A stretch of 42,305 nucleotides of DNA from Teratosphaeria epicoccoides (taxonomy: Eukaryota > Ascomycota > Dothideomycetes > Mycosphaerellales > Teratosphaeriaceae): positions 1 through 42,305 of the forward strand of contig JADDMT010000194.1 of assembly GCA_021401465.1 (NCBI GenBank), in the 5' to 3' direction. The position numbers were made by a program, and so were the translations under genes. The notes beneath the pieces were generated by a model that was not told the DNA's origin, did not search any database, and saw only the letters and a list, made by a program, of their open reading frames with translations. Shown one piece after another: positions 32,397 to 42,305 of this stretch. How positions within the stretch are numbered: the stretch's first letter is position 1; every line of letters begins with the position of its first letter.

Positions 32397-35300
32397 TTAA
32401 GAATTCTGCTCTAAAGCCCTTATCTTCCTACGAATCGACCTTCTTAAGCCCTGCTTACGCCTCCTCTGCTCTTTAAATTCATGAATAGCTTCCGGAGCGT
32501 TCTTGTAGTCTTCGGCTAGAACCTATTATGTGTACTTAGGTAGGTATCCTTTCTACTTTACTAGATAGTACGTTACGCCCTTACACTGCATACTGTCCTT
32601 AATACCCTCGACTTCCTACTCTTTGTTCTCTTCTGCTACTAGCATCGGGTCCGCGGGCTCTTCGCCCTTACGCTATACCCATAGTTCGAGTAGAGATACG
32701 TAGAAGACGTCATGCACATAATACGACAATAGTAACGATAGCTAGTACGCCTGCGAGCCTATTACGTCGCGTATCCGGAAGGGTCTGACGAACCTTGGCG
32801 TCATCTTCTTTCTTGGAAGTTTTAGCTTAAGATTCTTTGTTAATAGTAATACCTTCGTACTAACTACGTACTACATCGGTTTAGCACAGGCGTTATTATG
32901 TTTAATCTGGGATTCTGAGGCCTTTTTCTAGTGTTCTATTAGCACTGAATGTACCTTGCGCATACGCCGCGCTAATTCTGTAGCGGCTAGCACCCTCTCC
33001 TTAGAAGACTCGTCCTAAGGCAGTTCTAGGTGTATTTCCGGATTAAAGCTATAAAGAATCTGAAATAGCGACATGCGTATAGTAGTATGCATGCTGTTAT
33101 TAACTGCAAATTCCGCTATAGGAATTACGTTAGCCTAGGCATCCTGGTTCTTAGCGTAGTAGCACCGAAGGTACTACTTAAGAGTCTAGTTCATACGTTT
33201 AGTCTGACCATTAGTCTGTAGATAGAATGCTATACTTAGGCGGTACTTAACATGTGCCTTAAACACAAATTCTTGCTAGTATTTACTAGTAAAGACAGAA
33301 CCTCGATCTAATAGGATACTTCGGGGGACACTAAAGCGCTATATAACTTCGTCGCGAAGTAGTCGCGTAAGCTTGCCACTTATGCATCTTTTCGTACATA
33401 GGATGAAGACATTCATCTTAGAGTATTAGTCGGCTACTATAAGGACAGTATTAACTACATTGCCTCTCTACTTTGCTAGCGGCAAATTAGTAATAAAATC
33501 TATAGTTAAGTCCTGCCATAGTCTCTCTAGTAGTAGGAGTGCCTAAGCATCGCTATAGGGGCGATAGCGCCGAGATTTGCTAACCTAGCACATCTGGCAG
33601 GATTTAACATAGTTAGAGACATCCTGTTCTAGCGTACGCTACTAGTATTTACGTCCGAGAAGTGCGTTCGTCTTCTCTGCGCTAAAATGGCCCGCGAGTT
33701 TATTGTCATGATGAATACAGAGGAGCTACAAACAGAGTACGTAGTTAGCGGGTACGTAGAGCCTATTATTAAAGTAGTACAAGTCGCCTGACTTAGTCTA
33801 GTACTTCGGACTATCTGTAGTGTCCTAGAGGGCTACACCCTCATTAATCAACTCTAGTTCTCGCTCTTGCAACTGCTGAATAAGTCTCGAGACTTCTTTA
33901 AAGGGTTCTTTAGACATCGCATACTTACCGCATGTAAGCTAGTTAACTACCGCACAGATCGAGCGAGACATAGTCGCTACAACTACCGGATAGGAGGGTT
34001 CGTCGCTAGCGGAGGCCATGAGGCCCTATTAGACCTGTAGTCGACCTACAAGAGGAGCTAACGACAGATCGCCGCCCTAAACTACAAGCTTCGTTTGTAG
34101 CGTAGGGAGAAGCTATTAGTTACTCTCCTCCCTAGTGTCATAGTCCAGTCATCGCGAAGGACTATCGGCCGGATACGTCTTTCCGGAACGATGCTAGATA
34201 ACGAAGTCAAAGCTAGCGAGGAAAGTCGCCTACCTTGCTTGCTGACTACTTAGCTGCTTCACGCCTATGAAGCCGCAAAGGTTATTATAGTCAGTAAGCA
34301 CCTTAATAGGGTGCGCTATACCTTCAAGGTAGTGTCGGTATACCTTGAAGCTATCAACAATAGCTAAAAGCTCTTAGTCGTGAGTCTTATAGTTAAGCTT
34401 AGCGCCCTGCATCTTCCGCGACTAGAAGGTAATCAGGTACTATCGCGTACTACCTTTATGCAACTAGAGCTACAATATAATTACGGCTATTACGAATTTT
34501 GAAGCATTAGTCTCTATCCGGATCTTCGTAGCAGGGTTAAAGTGCCGAAGTATAGGCGTAGTTTAAAAGGCTACTTTAAGTTTAGAGAAAGCCTTACTCT
34601 AAGCCTCCTCCTAAGGCACTATCCCTAGCTTTTTTCCTCGAATTGCGCCCTTTGCGAGGGCTATGAGGGGAGCTACGATCTTCGAGTAGGACTATATGAA
34701 TCTGCGGTAGAAGTTAGTAAACCCTAGGAACACCTACACTTCTTAGAGAGTAGTTAGCTACAGCTACTCTGTGATTACAGACACCCTTTAGTCATCTATG
34801 ATGACTCCTTCCGTAGAGACGATGTATCCAAGAAACTTAATCCTATCTGTTAGGAATGAGCACTTCTTTAGGTTCGCATACAGAGCGAACTTGCGGAGCT
34901 ATTCGAGTACTATCCTTAGGTACTAAATATGCTCCTCCTTCGAGTTAGAGTAGACTAGTATATTGTCTAAATATACTACGTAGCAGGTGTTAACGAGGCC
35001 GGCTAGGGCCCTGTTAATATACGCTTAGAACGTTGCTAGTATGTTAGTTAAGCCGAATAGCATTACTGTATACTCGAAGTGTCTATACTACGTTTAGAAT
35101 GTAGTCTTCTACTTGTCGCCCTTTCGGATCGGTATCTAGTAGTAGGCGTCCTTCAAGTCGATAGACAAGAAGATGGCAGCGCGACTAAGGCGGTCAAGCG
35201 TCTCGCTAATAAGTAGTAGGGGGCAGCAGTTTTTCTAGGTTACTACATTAAGGCCCCTATAGTTAACACATAGGCGGAGCGTGTTATCCTTCTTCAGGAC

Positions 35301-37329
35301 AAACATGACTAACGCTCTAGCCTCGCTGTCGCTTCGTCGGATCCACGCGTTCTTTTGCGCCTTGTAGAGGTAGTTTCGAAGTGTTTTAAGCTACGATTCC
35401 GACATAGGGTATAGAGGTTAATGCAGAGGATTGTAACTCTCCTTAAGGTTAATCGCATGTTCCGCGTCTAGGGCCCGGGCATAGGCCGTAGCCTCTACGT
35501 CGAAAATATCGGTGTATTCCTCTAACTTAGGTAGAAGTGTAACGTCTTCCTTGACGTTCCGTATGTAGACCGCATACATGCATTAGACCTTCTTCATGTC
35601 CTTGTAGAAGCTGTGTGCGTCACGTATCCGCACTATAGGAACTTCGCCTATAGAGCCATAGAACTAGTTGTTAGTAGCTCTATCAACAACGACTCCCTGC
35701 TTGTAGCGCTAAGGGCAGCCGAGTAGGAGCTCCTTATTAGGAACGTCTTTAGCGTAGAAGACTTTGTTAGTCTCGCGCACTTCTCCCAAGGAGTCCGCGA
35801 GTTAGAGGCGCATGTTATACGCGCCTTAAGCCGCTACGCCTTCGCCCTAAAAGGACTTCATAGTAGGCAGCAGGGCTCCTAGGATCGGCTTTAAACTAAG
35901 CCGTACGACTACCCTCTAGGGTATTACGTTAACCTCCGTAAGGTCATCTAACATATAGTCTACTAGCTTAAGCGAGCTATTAACTCGGACCGCACCGGAT
36001 AGGCGCTAGGCAGGCCACGAGTCTACACTATCGGTAACAGACAGCTTAGATACCCGTAGTAGCTATTCGGTTGTCTCGGGCTTGTCCTTCTTTCGCCTCC
36101 CCTCTAGGGAGGTTTCGGACACCTTGCTTACCTTCTTCCTATCACTTCGTTTAAGATAGTAAGCCGCCTAGTAGTCCCTCGCTCTACAGATGTAGCAGCT
36201 ACTTAGAGGCTTCTTGCTACTATCTTTTAGCTTAGAGGGCTTACTCCTCCAGAATAAACTACCGCGTTAGGCGTGACCCCTAGGGCGCTTGTAATAGCGG
36301 CCCTTTAGTAGGTCCTTAGGGCTTAGACGCTTATTGTCCTTACTGCCTGATTTTCCATTTCGCTTCAAGGTGATTTCCATACGTGTCGCAAGGGACACGA
36401 GGTCTTGCTAAGTTGTCAGAAGTTCATGAAAAGTCATGATTATATTCTGAAGATCGTCATCAAGTTTGACGAGCAAGTGCCGCATGCATTACGTCTTAGT
36501 ATAGGGTAGCATCTGTCTCTCGAGCGTAGCGAGGTAGGTAGCGAAGCTAGAGGTTATTTGTCTCTTCCCTTGCTTAGCCTTCTCGTACTCGACAGACATA
36601 GTAAGGGCGCGATTCCCCAGATCCTTGACCTAGTCGACATAGAACTAGCGAAAGTCCGCCTACATATACGTTCTGTCGTAGACCCGCATAAGGTCATACT
36701 ACTCATGCTAATTGTTATGAGGTTCCTTATCCTCTTCGAGCTACATCACACTAAAGGCAACTTATTTGCCCTCTGTAGAATATCCGCATAGGTTAAGCAT
36801 GAAAACTGCCCTACACGCCTGCAAGAAAGTTCGAGCCTCCTTTAAGGTGTCTCCCTTAAACGGCTTCAGGTTACGTGCGTTACGACTACCTCCTAGTTAG
36901 CCTACTATAGCCCTGAATTTAGGCACTAGGTTCGCAGGCATACACAGAGGGTCTGCGCCTCCTAGTAAGTTGTCTTCGCGGGTCCCTAGCGTGAAATCTC
37001 GCTAGATTTCTTCGTCCGCTAGTTTATTAGTACTACTTATAGCGACGTCTTCGTCGTCCTCGCCGTTGTCGCTACTAGAAGCGGTGCGGCTCTAGCTCTA
37101 GTTCGCAAGGCAGTTCGCGACCTAATTGACAATCATGGCTACAAGGGCTAGGTCGATAGTTAGGGTTAGCTGTAGTCCCTATGCGGGGGGTCTATTACCT
37201 GTCGCTCGATGCAGTGTCGCTTGTAGGGGGTACTTCTACGGGCTAGTTACTCAGGCTAGCTTCGCTATCGCGGGTGCTTAGGATAGCGCTCGCTACGCGT
37301 TAGTTGCGAGTTCGTAGTACTCTAGACAT
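32397..37329 (-). pseudogene. gag-pol: A2 gag-pol, damaged
   Basis: The ATG at 37329 (M-S-R-V-L) to TAA 32399-32397 spans 4933 nt. A 32-nt deletion near 37200, relative to A1, removes part of N-terminal gag and shifts the frame; adding it back gives the family length of 4965 nt. The zinc knuckle region is near 36190. The RT box reads Y-L-D-N near 34965-34980 (Y-L-D-D in A1), a G-to-A change. Integrase lies at about 32760-33900 and the chromodomain near 32440-32640. TAG stops are scattered throughout. Confidence 0.82.
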
Positions 37330-37378
37330 ATCGTAGTATTCTCTGCTAGACTGCAAAGTAGGGGGGAGAAAGCAGAAC

Positions 37379-37397
37379 TAATATAGATGTATATGCT
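37379..37397 (-). repeat. A2 right LTR remnant, cut by A3
   Basis: Only the first 19 bp of the LTR (TAATATAGATGTATATGCT) are present before a new LTR begins at 37398. The last five bases ATGCT are the predicted target duplication of A3. Confidence 0.8.
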
Positions 37398-37757
37398 TGA
37401 TATAGATGTATGTGCTATATGATATGAAAATATCTCGCAGTGTGACAGAGTAATCCGACCTTTTATTAGGTACAAGACAGCGCTGCTTTCTGCTTATCGC
37501 AGAGGTAGCGCTAAGGGTGCTTATAACCCCCGACGCTCCTCAATTAGGGAAAGCATGTCCGAGCCTAACCCCGTAGGGGTACCGTAGGGTCAGCGACGTA
37601 GGGGCGTCCTACGTCGACAACTGATCCCACTTAGACGACATACGAGCCAACGTATGTACGAAGGACCCCCTTGCCATATGTGGCAGGGTCACTGCATGCC
37701 AAGGGCGGCCATTAGAACCCATGCGGTTCAAATGGTCCCCTAGTATCAACCGTATCA
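37398..37757 (-). repeat. A3 LTR (3' LTR relative to gag-pol)
   Basis: 360 bp, from TGATATAGATG to CGTATCA on the plus strand, both termini intact. The interior follows with the polypurine complement CTGCCCCTCCTCC. The hairpin CGACGTAGG/CCTACGTCG is kept. Confidence 0.9.
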
Positions 37758-38185
37758 CTGCCCCTCCTCCTATGAGGATGTCCCTAGCCTCACTAAGTAA
37801 CGCACGCGGAACATATAGGGTACGGGATGTAGCACGCTCACACCGCGCAAGGGTGAATAGGTAGATAGCCTGCGTAACATGTGTCATGCGTACACCTTAA
37901 CACCTTCGTAGCGAGTGCGGGGCGGAGGCTGCTAACTCAGGCGGGTTTTAATCCGTCACATGTTAGGCGGCTTCGTAACACCTTCGCTTTACATGCAGAT
38001 CAAGATATCAGGAAACCACGAGTACGTACTTCAGTCAATCCTTGAAATTATAGGGCGAGCATGCGCGCCGGCCTCGCCAAGTAGCTTGGCCGTCCCTATT
38101 TAGTCGTGACCGTGAAGAACGTGTCGCAGAACCTCGGGGTAGTAGGAAAGTACGCGGACGCTCTGCGCGCGCCGCTCGAAACGGC

Positions 38186-38400
38186 AGGAGCGCGCTCCTA
38201 GCGCGGGCCTCGTCACATTTCCATGCTAGTAGGCTAGCACGAGTGCGGTCGGCGCACATGCGTAACAGCCGCGTTATCCGTTATTGCATCATTCGGTCCC
38301 CTTATGAGTCAACTAGAGGCAGGTGCTCTGCGCATGTAGTTCGAGTCACTAGCTCAACGGTTGCGGTAGGCAACAGGGGGGCTGTCAGAGGGTATAAAAA
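38186..38400 (+). promoter_or_regulatory. A3 antisense-gene promoter motifs
   Basis: Palindrome AGGAGCGCGCTCCT (38186-38199) and TATA box TATAAAAA (38393-38400). Between the TATA box and the ATG lie a pyrimidine-rich stretch (CTCCTTCTTCTTC) and four TCAA/ATCA repeats, typical of a fungal 5' UTR. No gene is seen elsewhere in 37758-38555. Confidence 0.55.
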
Positions 38401-38555
38401 CCTCGTCGCTTCCTAAACTTTCCTGTTCCAAGACACTAACATCGACCTCCGCTCCTACTTCGCTTAGCTTGTACCTCGCCGTGTCTGCGGGTCTGTACTA
38501 GAGCTCCTTCTTCTTCAATCAATCAATCAAGATCAATTAACCCGTCTTAGCTATA

Positions 38556-40052
38556 ATGGCTCATGTGCTGCAGACTAAGTTCGACGCTACTCGCTCTGCC
38601 CGCGATCGTCGCTCGTGTCGACAATGCCTCGACAACCTTAGTAGCCAAGCTGCACACATCTCTCCTCCGCGTGTTAGTAAGGCGTCCCCTACCCGCGAGG
38701 TATGCGTGACTTGTACTGACCGAAGTGTAGCCGAGATCTGCGTCAGCGGGTTTGATGAGGGCGGTGTCTACCGCAATTGTGTCAACTGTAATAGCAAGCA
38801 TCAAAAATGCCAAGACCTCCCTAAAGAGGTGTACGGCGAGTACAACTAGCTCTGCCGTAACATCGATGACTTCTGGAGTACGCGCGACGAGGGGATTGCC
38901 GAAGGCACTCTGACTATGAACAGGCTACAGGCTAAGTACCGCGAGGCACTCGCCTACCTGCTCGGCGCCCTCTCGTGCTTCACCGCGACTGCTAACCGTT
39001 CTCATAGCGGCGTTCGCTTCGACTCTCTGCTAACAGGCGAAAACGTTTGTCTAGGTCTAATCGCAGACTTAGTCCAGAAGATCTTGAAGGTGCTAACTAT
39101 TAGGGTCGAGACCTTCGCCATAGTACGTATACGGTGCGGGTACCCTCCAAGTATGAAATGCTGACTTTTCCGCTAGGCTAACGTTAGCGTCGAGAAGTAT
39201 CCGACTAGCCGTCAGCGTTAGCAACTCGGGGCCCTTGCCTCTATTAACGATGACTTTAAGACGCGGATGATCCGCAAGAAGGTCATCAAGCAATTCACCG
39301 CTCCCGCCGCTAAGGCCACGCCCTAGCGCCGTACTAAGAGGCAGCCTGCCTCTAAGCTAGTCCCGAGGACCAAGCCGTAAGTTACTCACTCGAATCCTGT
39401 CGCGTGCGTACAGCTAACACATTGTAGCGCCGCCGCCTACGCCGCCTCGACGCTACTGTCCAAGAAGAAGAAGAGGGCCAGGGCCGAAATTAAGGTCAGC
39501 GACGAGGAAGCCGAGCCTTCCCCGCTTGCGACCCGCACTGCGTCTGTTAAGACGCTAAGGCACAAGCCTCTAGGCCAGATCTTTGAGGATGAGGAGGATG
39601 ACGACGTTCAGGATACCTTTGGTCCTGACGTGGTCCCTTCGCGCCGTAGTGTCACCGTACTAGTTGCGCCTGAGGGAGACACCGAGTCCGATGATGTGGT
39701 CGACACTCGTGTCAAGAAGCGCAAGATGATCTCGAGGGCCGAGCGCGACAGCTGCAAGCGCGCTCGAGTCTCTTCGCCTTCTGATGCTAAGGATGAGGTA
39801 GTCGTCGCGACTAGGCGCGGTAAGGGTGTCGCTAGTTCTCTAGCTACTATAGGCTCTGAAGACGAGCTCCCTCGCAACCTACTAAAGAAGAAGATGCCGG
39901 CCTCTCTTCGTGGCGTTGCTACCCCCGTTACTCATGGTCGCTTCGGGGTGTTTAGTAGACCCCGTGCGGGTAGGCAGTCCCTAGCGGACCGCAACAAGAA
40001 AGACTCTCCTGCTTCGGGTTCAGTCAGGAAGCCCCTAACTAGTAGTCGCTAA
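38556..40052 (+). pseudogene. A3 antisense gene: best-preserved Cys-rich zinc-cluster-like protein
   Basis: Exons 38556-39122, 39177-39376 and 39428-40052 give a frame of 464 codons, broken only by TAG at 38847, 39219 and 39324. The Cys region holds S-C-R-Q-C, then C-V-T-C with C eight residues on, and C-V-N-C-N-S-K-H-Q-K-C; CX2CX8CX12CX2CX6C resembles a Zn2Cys6 cluster. Downstream are S-K-K-K-K-R-A-R, an acidic patch E-D-E-E-D-D-D and K-K-R-K-M with E-R-D-S-C-K-R-A-R, likely nuclear targeting. Intron 1 (39123-39176, GTACGT...TGCTGAC...TAG) holds a TGA and two compensating indels; intron 2 (39377-39427, GTAAGT...GCTAAC...TAG) holds a TAA. Intron 1 is less certain. A DNA-binding role is inferred, not shown. 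Confidence 0.72.
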
Positions 40053-40192
40053 GCATTAGCTACGAAGCTAATCCGAGCATGTCTCTTGTTCTTCTTAGGT
40101 TTATTCTAGGTGTGCCTTTAGGCATCAATGATGTATGAGTAGGGCGTTTGCTTCTTGTTGTCGCTTCGCGCGTCATGCGCTACATACACGTG

Positions 40193-42305
40193 TTAAGAAT
40201 TCTGCTCCGGAACCCTTATCTTCCCATAAATCGACCTTCTTAAGCCCTGCTCACGCCTCCTCCGCTCTTCGAATTCACGAATAGCTTCCGGAGCGTTCTT
40301 GCAGTCTTTAGCCGGAACCCATTGTGTGTACTTAGGTAGGTATCCTTTCTACTTCACCAGATAGTACGTTGCGCCCTTACGCCGCATACTGTCCTTAATA
40401 CCCTCGACTTCCTACTCTTCGTTCTCTTCTGCTACTAGCATCGGGTCCGCGGGCTTTTCGCCCTCGCGCTGTACCCATGGTTCGAGTAGAGATACGTAGA
40501 AGACGTCGTGCACACAATACGACAATAGCAACGATAGCCGGTACGCCTGCGAGCCTATCGCGTCGCGTATCCGGAAGGGTCCGACGAACCTTGGCGTCAT
40601 CTTCTTGCTCGGAAGTTTCAGCTTGAGATTCTTCGTCGACAGTAACACCTTCGTACTAACTGCGTACTACATCGGTTTAGCATAGGTGTTATTATGTTTA
40701 ATCTGGGATTCTGAGGCCTTTTTCTAGTGTTCTATTAGCACCGAATGTACCTCGCGCATACGCCGCGCTAATTCCGCGGCGGCTGGCACCCTCTCCTTAG
40801 AAGACTTGTCCCGAGGCGGTTCTAGGTGTATTTCCGGATCAAAGCTATAGAGAATCTGAAATGGCGACATGCGCATAGCAGCATGCACGCTGTTATTAAC
40901 TGCAAATTCCGCCATAGGAATTGCGTCGGCCCAGGCATCCTGGTTCTTAGCGCAGTAGCACCGAAGGTACTACTTAAGAGTCTGGTTCATACGTTCAGTC
41001 TGACTATCAGTCTGTGGATAGAATGCTGTACTTAGGCGGTGCTTAACACGCGCCTCAAACACAAATTCTTGCTAGTATTTACTAGTAAAGACAGAACCTC
41101 GATCCGATAGGATACTTCGGGGGACACTAAAGCGCTGTATGACTTCGTCGCGAAGTAGCCGCGCAAGCTCGCCGCTTGTGTACTTTTTCGTACATAGGAT
41201 GAAGATATTCATCTTCGAGTATCGGTCGACTACTACAAGGACAGCATTAACCACATCGCCTTTCTACTTTGCTGGCGGCAAATCGGTAATGAAATCCATG
41301 GTCAAGTCTTGCCATGGTCTCTCTAGTAGTAGGAGCGCCTGAGCATCGCCGTAGGGGCGATAGCGCCGAGATTTGCTAATCTGGCACGTCTGGCAGGATT
41401 TGACATAGTCAGAGACATCCTGTTCTAGCGTAGGCTACTAGTATTTGCGTCCGAGAAGTGCGTTCGTCTTCTCTACGCCAAAATGGCCCGCGAGTTCATT
41501 GTCATGATGAATACGGAGGAGCTGCGAACGGAGTACGCGGTTAGCGGGTACGTAGAGCCTATTGTCAAAGTACCACAAATCGCCTGACTTGGTCTAGTAC
41601 TTCGGACCGCCTGCGGTGTCCTAGAGGGCTACACCCTCATTGATCAACTCCGGTTCTCGCTCTTGCAACCGCTGAATAAGTCTCGAGACTTCTTTAAAGG
41701 GTTCTTTAGACATCGCATGCTCACCGCATGTGAGCTAGTTAACTACCGCACGGATCGAGCTAGACACGGTCGCCATAACTGCTAGATAGGAGGGTTCGTC
41801 ACTAGCGGAGGCCGTGAGGCCCCATTGGACCTGCAGTCGACCTACAAGAGGAGCTAACGACGGATCGCTACCCTAAACTGCAAGCTTCGTTTGCAGCGTA
41901 GGGAGAAGCTGTCAGTTACCCTCTTCCCTAGTGTCATAGTCTAGTCGTCGCGAAGGACTGTCGGCCGGATTTGTCTTTCCGGAACAATGCTAGATAACGA
42001 AGTCAAAGCTAGCGAGGAAAGTCGCCTACCTTGCTTGCCGACTACTTAGCTGCTTCACGCCCATGAAGCCGCGAAGGTTGTTATGGTCGGTGAGCACCTT
42101 AATAGGGTGCGCTGCGCCTTCGAGGTAGTGTCGGTACTCCTTGAAGCCGTCAACAATAGCCAAAAGCTCTTGGTCGTAAGTCTCGTAGTTGAGCTTAGCG
42201 CCCTGCATCTTCCGCGACTAGAAGGCAATCGGGTACCATCGCGCACTGCCTTCGTGCGACTAGAGCTGCGATATAATTGCGGCTATTGCGAATTTTGAAG
42301 CATCG
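40193..42305 (-). pseudogene. pol: A3 gag-pol, 3' half: RNase H, integrase, chromodomain (partial)
   Basis: One frame without frameshift from the window edge to TAA 40195-40193, with scattered TAG stops. RNase H: Y-E-T-Y-D-Q-E-L-L-A-I-V-D near 42190-42150. Integrase catalytic core: V-V-V-D-R-Y-S-K near 41235 and L-S-D-R-G-S-V-F-T-S near 41105-41075, then A-E-F-A-V-N-N-S near 40910. The integrase C-terminal G-P-F-R-I-R-D and Y-V-H-D-V-F-Y-V-S-L-L-E-P motifs lie near 40590-40490. The chromodomain is near 40440-40250. It ends 140 bp from the antisense gene, tail to tail. Confidence 0.85.

Larger units (their letters stand above)
29572..37397 (-). mobile_element. Family A Gypsy element, copy A2
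   Basis: Minus-strand element inserted in B3. It contains the left LTR (29572-29961), the antisense gene, a full-length gag-pol frame and the first 19 bp of its right LTR (37379-37397), where copy A3 interrupts it. The remainder of that LTR and the second GGTAT should lie right of A3, outside the window. It is strongly RIP-mutated. Confidence 0.85.
37398..42305 (-). mobile_element. Family A Gypsy element, copy A3 (youngest, partial)
   Basis: It begins with an LTR at 37398-37757 and continues through the antisense gene and the 3' half of gag-pol on the minus strand, leaving the window inside pol. Its unmutated TG start, longer open frames and fewer TAG codons than A1 or A2 mark it as the least RIP-affected copy. 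The second LTR should lie right of the window, followed by ATGCT. Confidence 0.85.

Noticed and set aside
37379..37430. Local duplication of the LTR start at the A2/A3 border
   Set aside because: Explained better by insertion of A3 into the A2 LTR with target ATGCT, because a full-length 360-bp LTR and a less mutated interior follow.
37609..38259. Minus-strand open frames of 74-92 codons in the 3' non-coding part of A3
   Set aside because: They overlap the LTR and the promoter region of the antisense gene, are not kept in A1 or A2, and show no domain.

Overview
The window is a nest of transposable elements from what looks like a filamentous ascomycete (Pezizomycotina). No host gene can be supported. 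Three chromodomain-bearing Ty3/Gypsy LTR-retrotransposon families are present (called here A, B and C), with a TRIM-like miniature LTR element, the 3' part of a Plavaka-like DNA transposon, and one solo LTR. Nearly every coding region is riddled with in-frame stops, mostly TAG at positions that should be Gln (CAG) or Trp (TGG). C-to-T and G-to-A transitions also separate the copies of each family. This is the pattern left by repeat-induced point mutation (RIP). The species cannot be named from the sequence alone.

Layout: 1-2792 is family B copy B1 on the minus strand (LTR, gag, protease). It sits inside B2, a plus-strand family B copy made of 2793-3223, 18341-18889 and 19651-24302. B2 was split by A1, a family A element (3224-18335, target duplication TATAC, minus strand). 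A1 was itself split by a complete family C element (6380-13317, target duplication GCGAG, plus strand). B2 also took a 761-bp TRIM-like element (18890-19650, target duplication GGAAA). 24303-26123 is the Plavaka-like transposase fragment, followed by 94-bp tandem repeats, a 56-bp foldback and about 580 bp of unassigned DNA. 27498-27857 is a solo family A LTR, next to B3 (27858-29571), a truncated minus-strand family B copy. Family A copy A2 (29572-37397) sits inside B3. A3 (37398 to the window end), the least mutated copy, sits 19 bp into the right-hand LTR of A2.

Gene plan: family A has gag and pol in a single frame of 1655 codons. Families B and C have pol in the -1 frame relative to gag. 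All three families also carry an extra gene on the strand opposite to gag-pol, between the end of pol and the 3' LTR. Each encodes a protein with a Cys-rich (CxxC) N-terminal region followed by a charged or coiled-coil tail. In family A this gene has a TATA box at the same distance in all three copies and two probable introns. In family C the frame is continuous only if three 47-53 nt introns are removed. In family B it is one uninterrupted frame. This shared antisense zinc-cluster-like gene is the most interesting system in the window.
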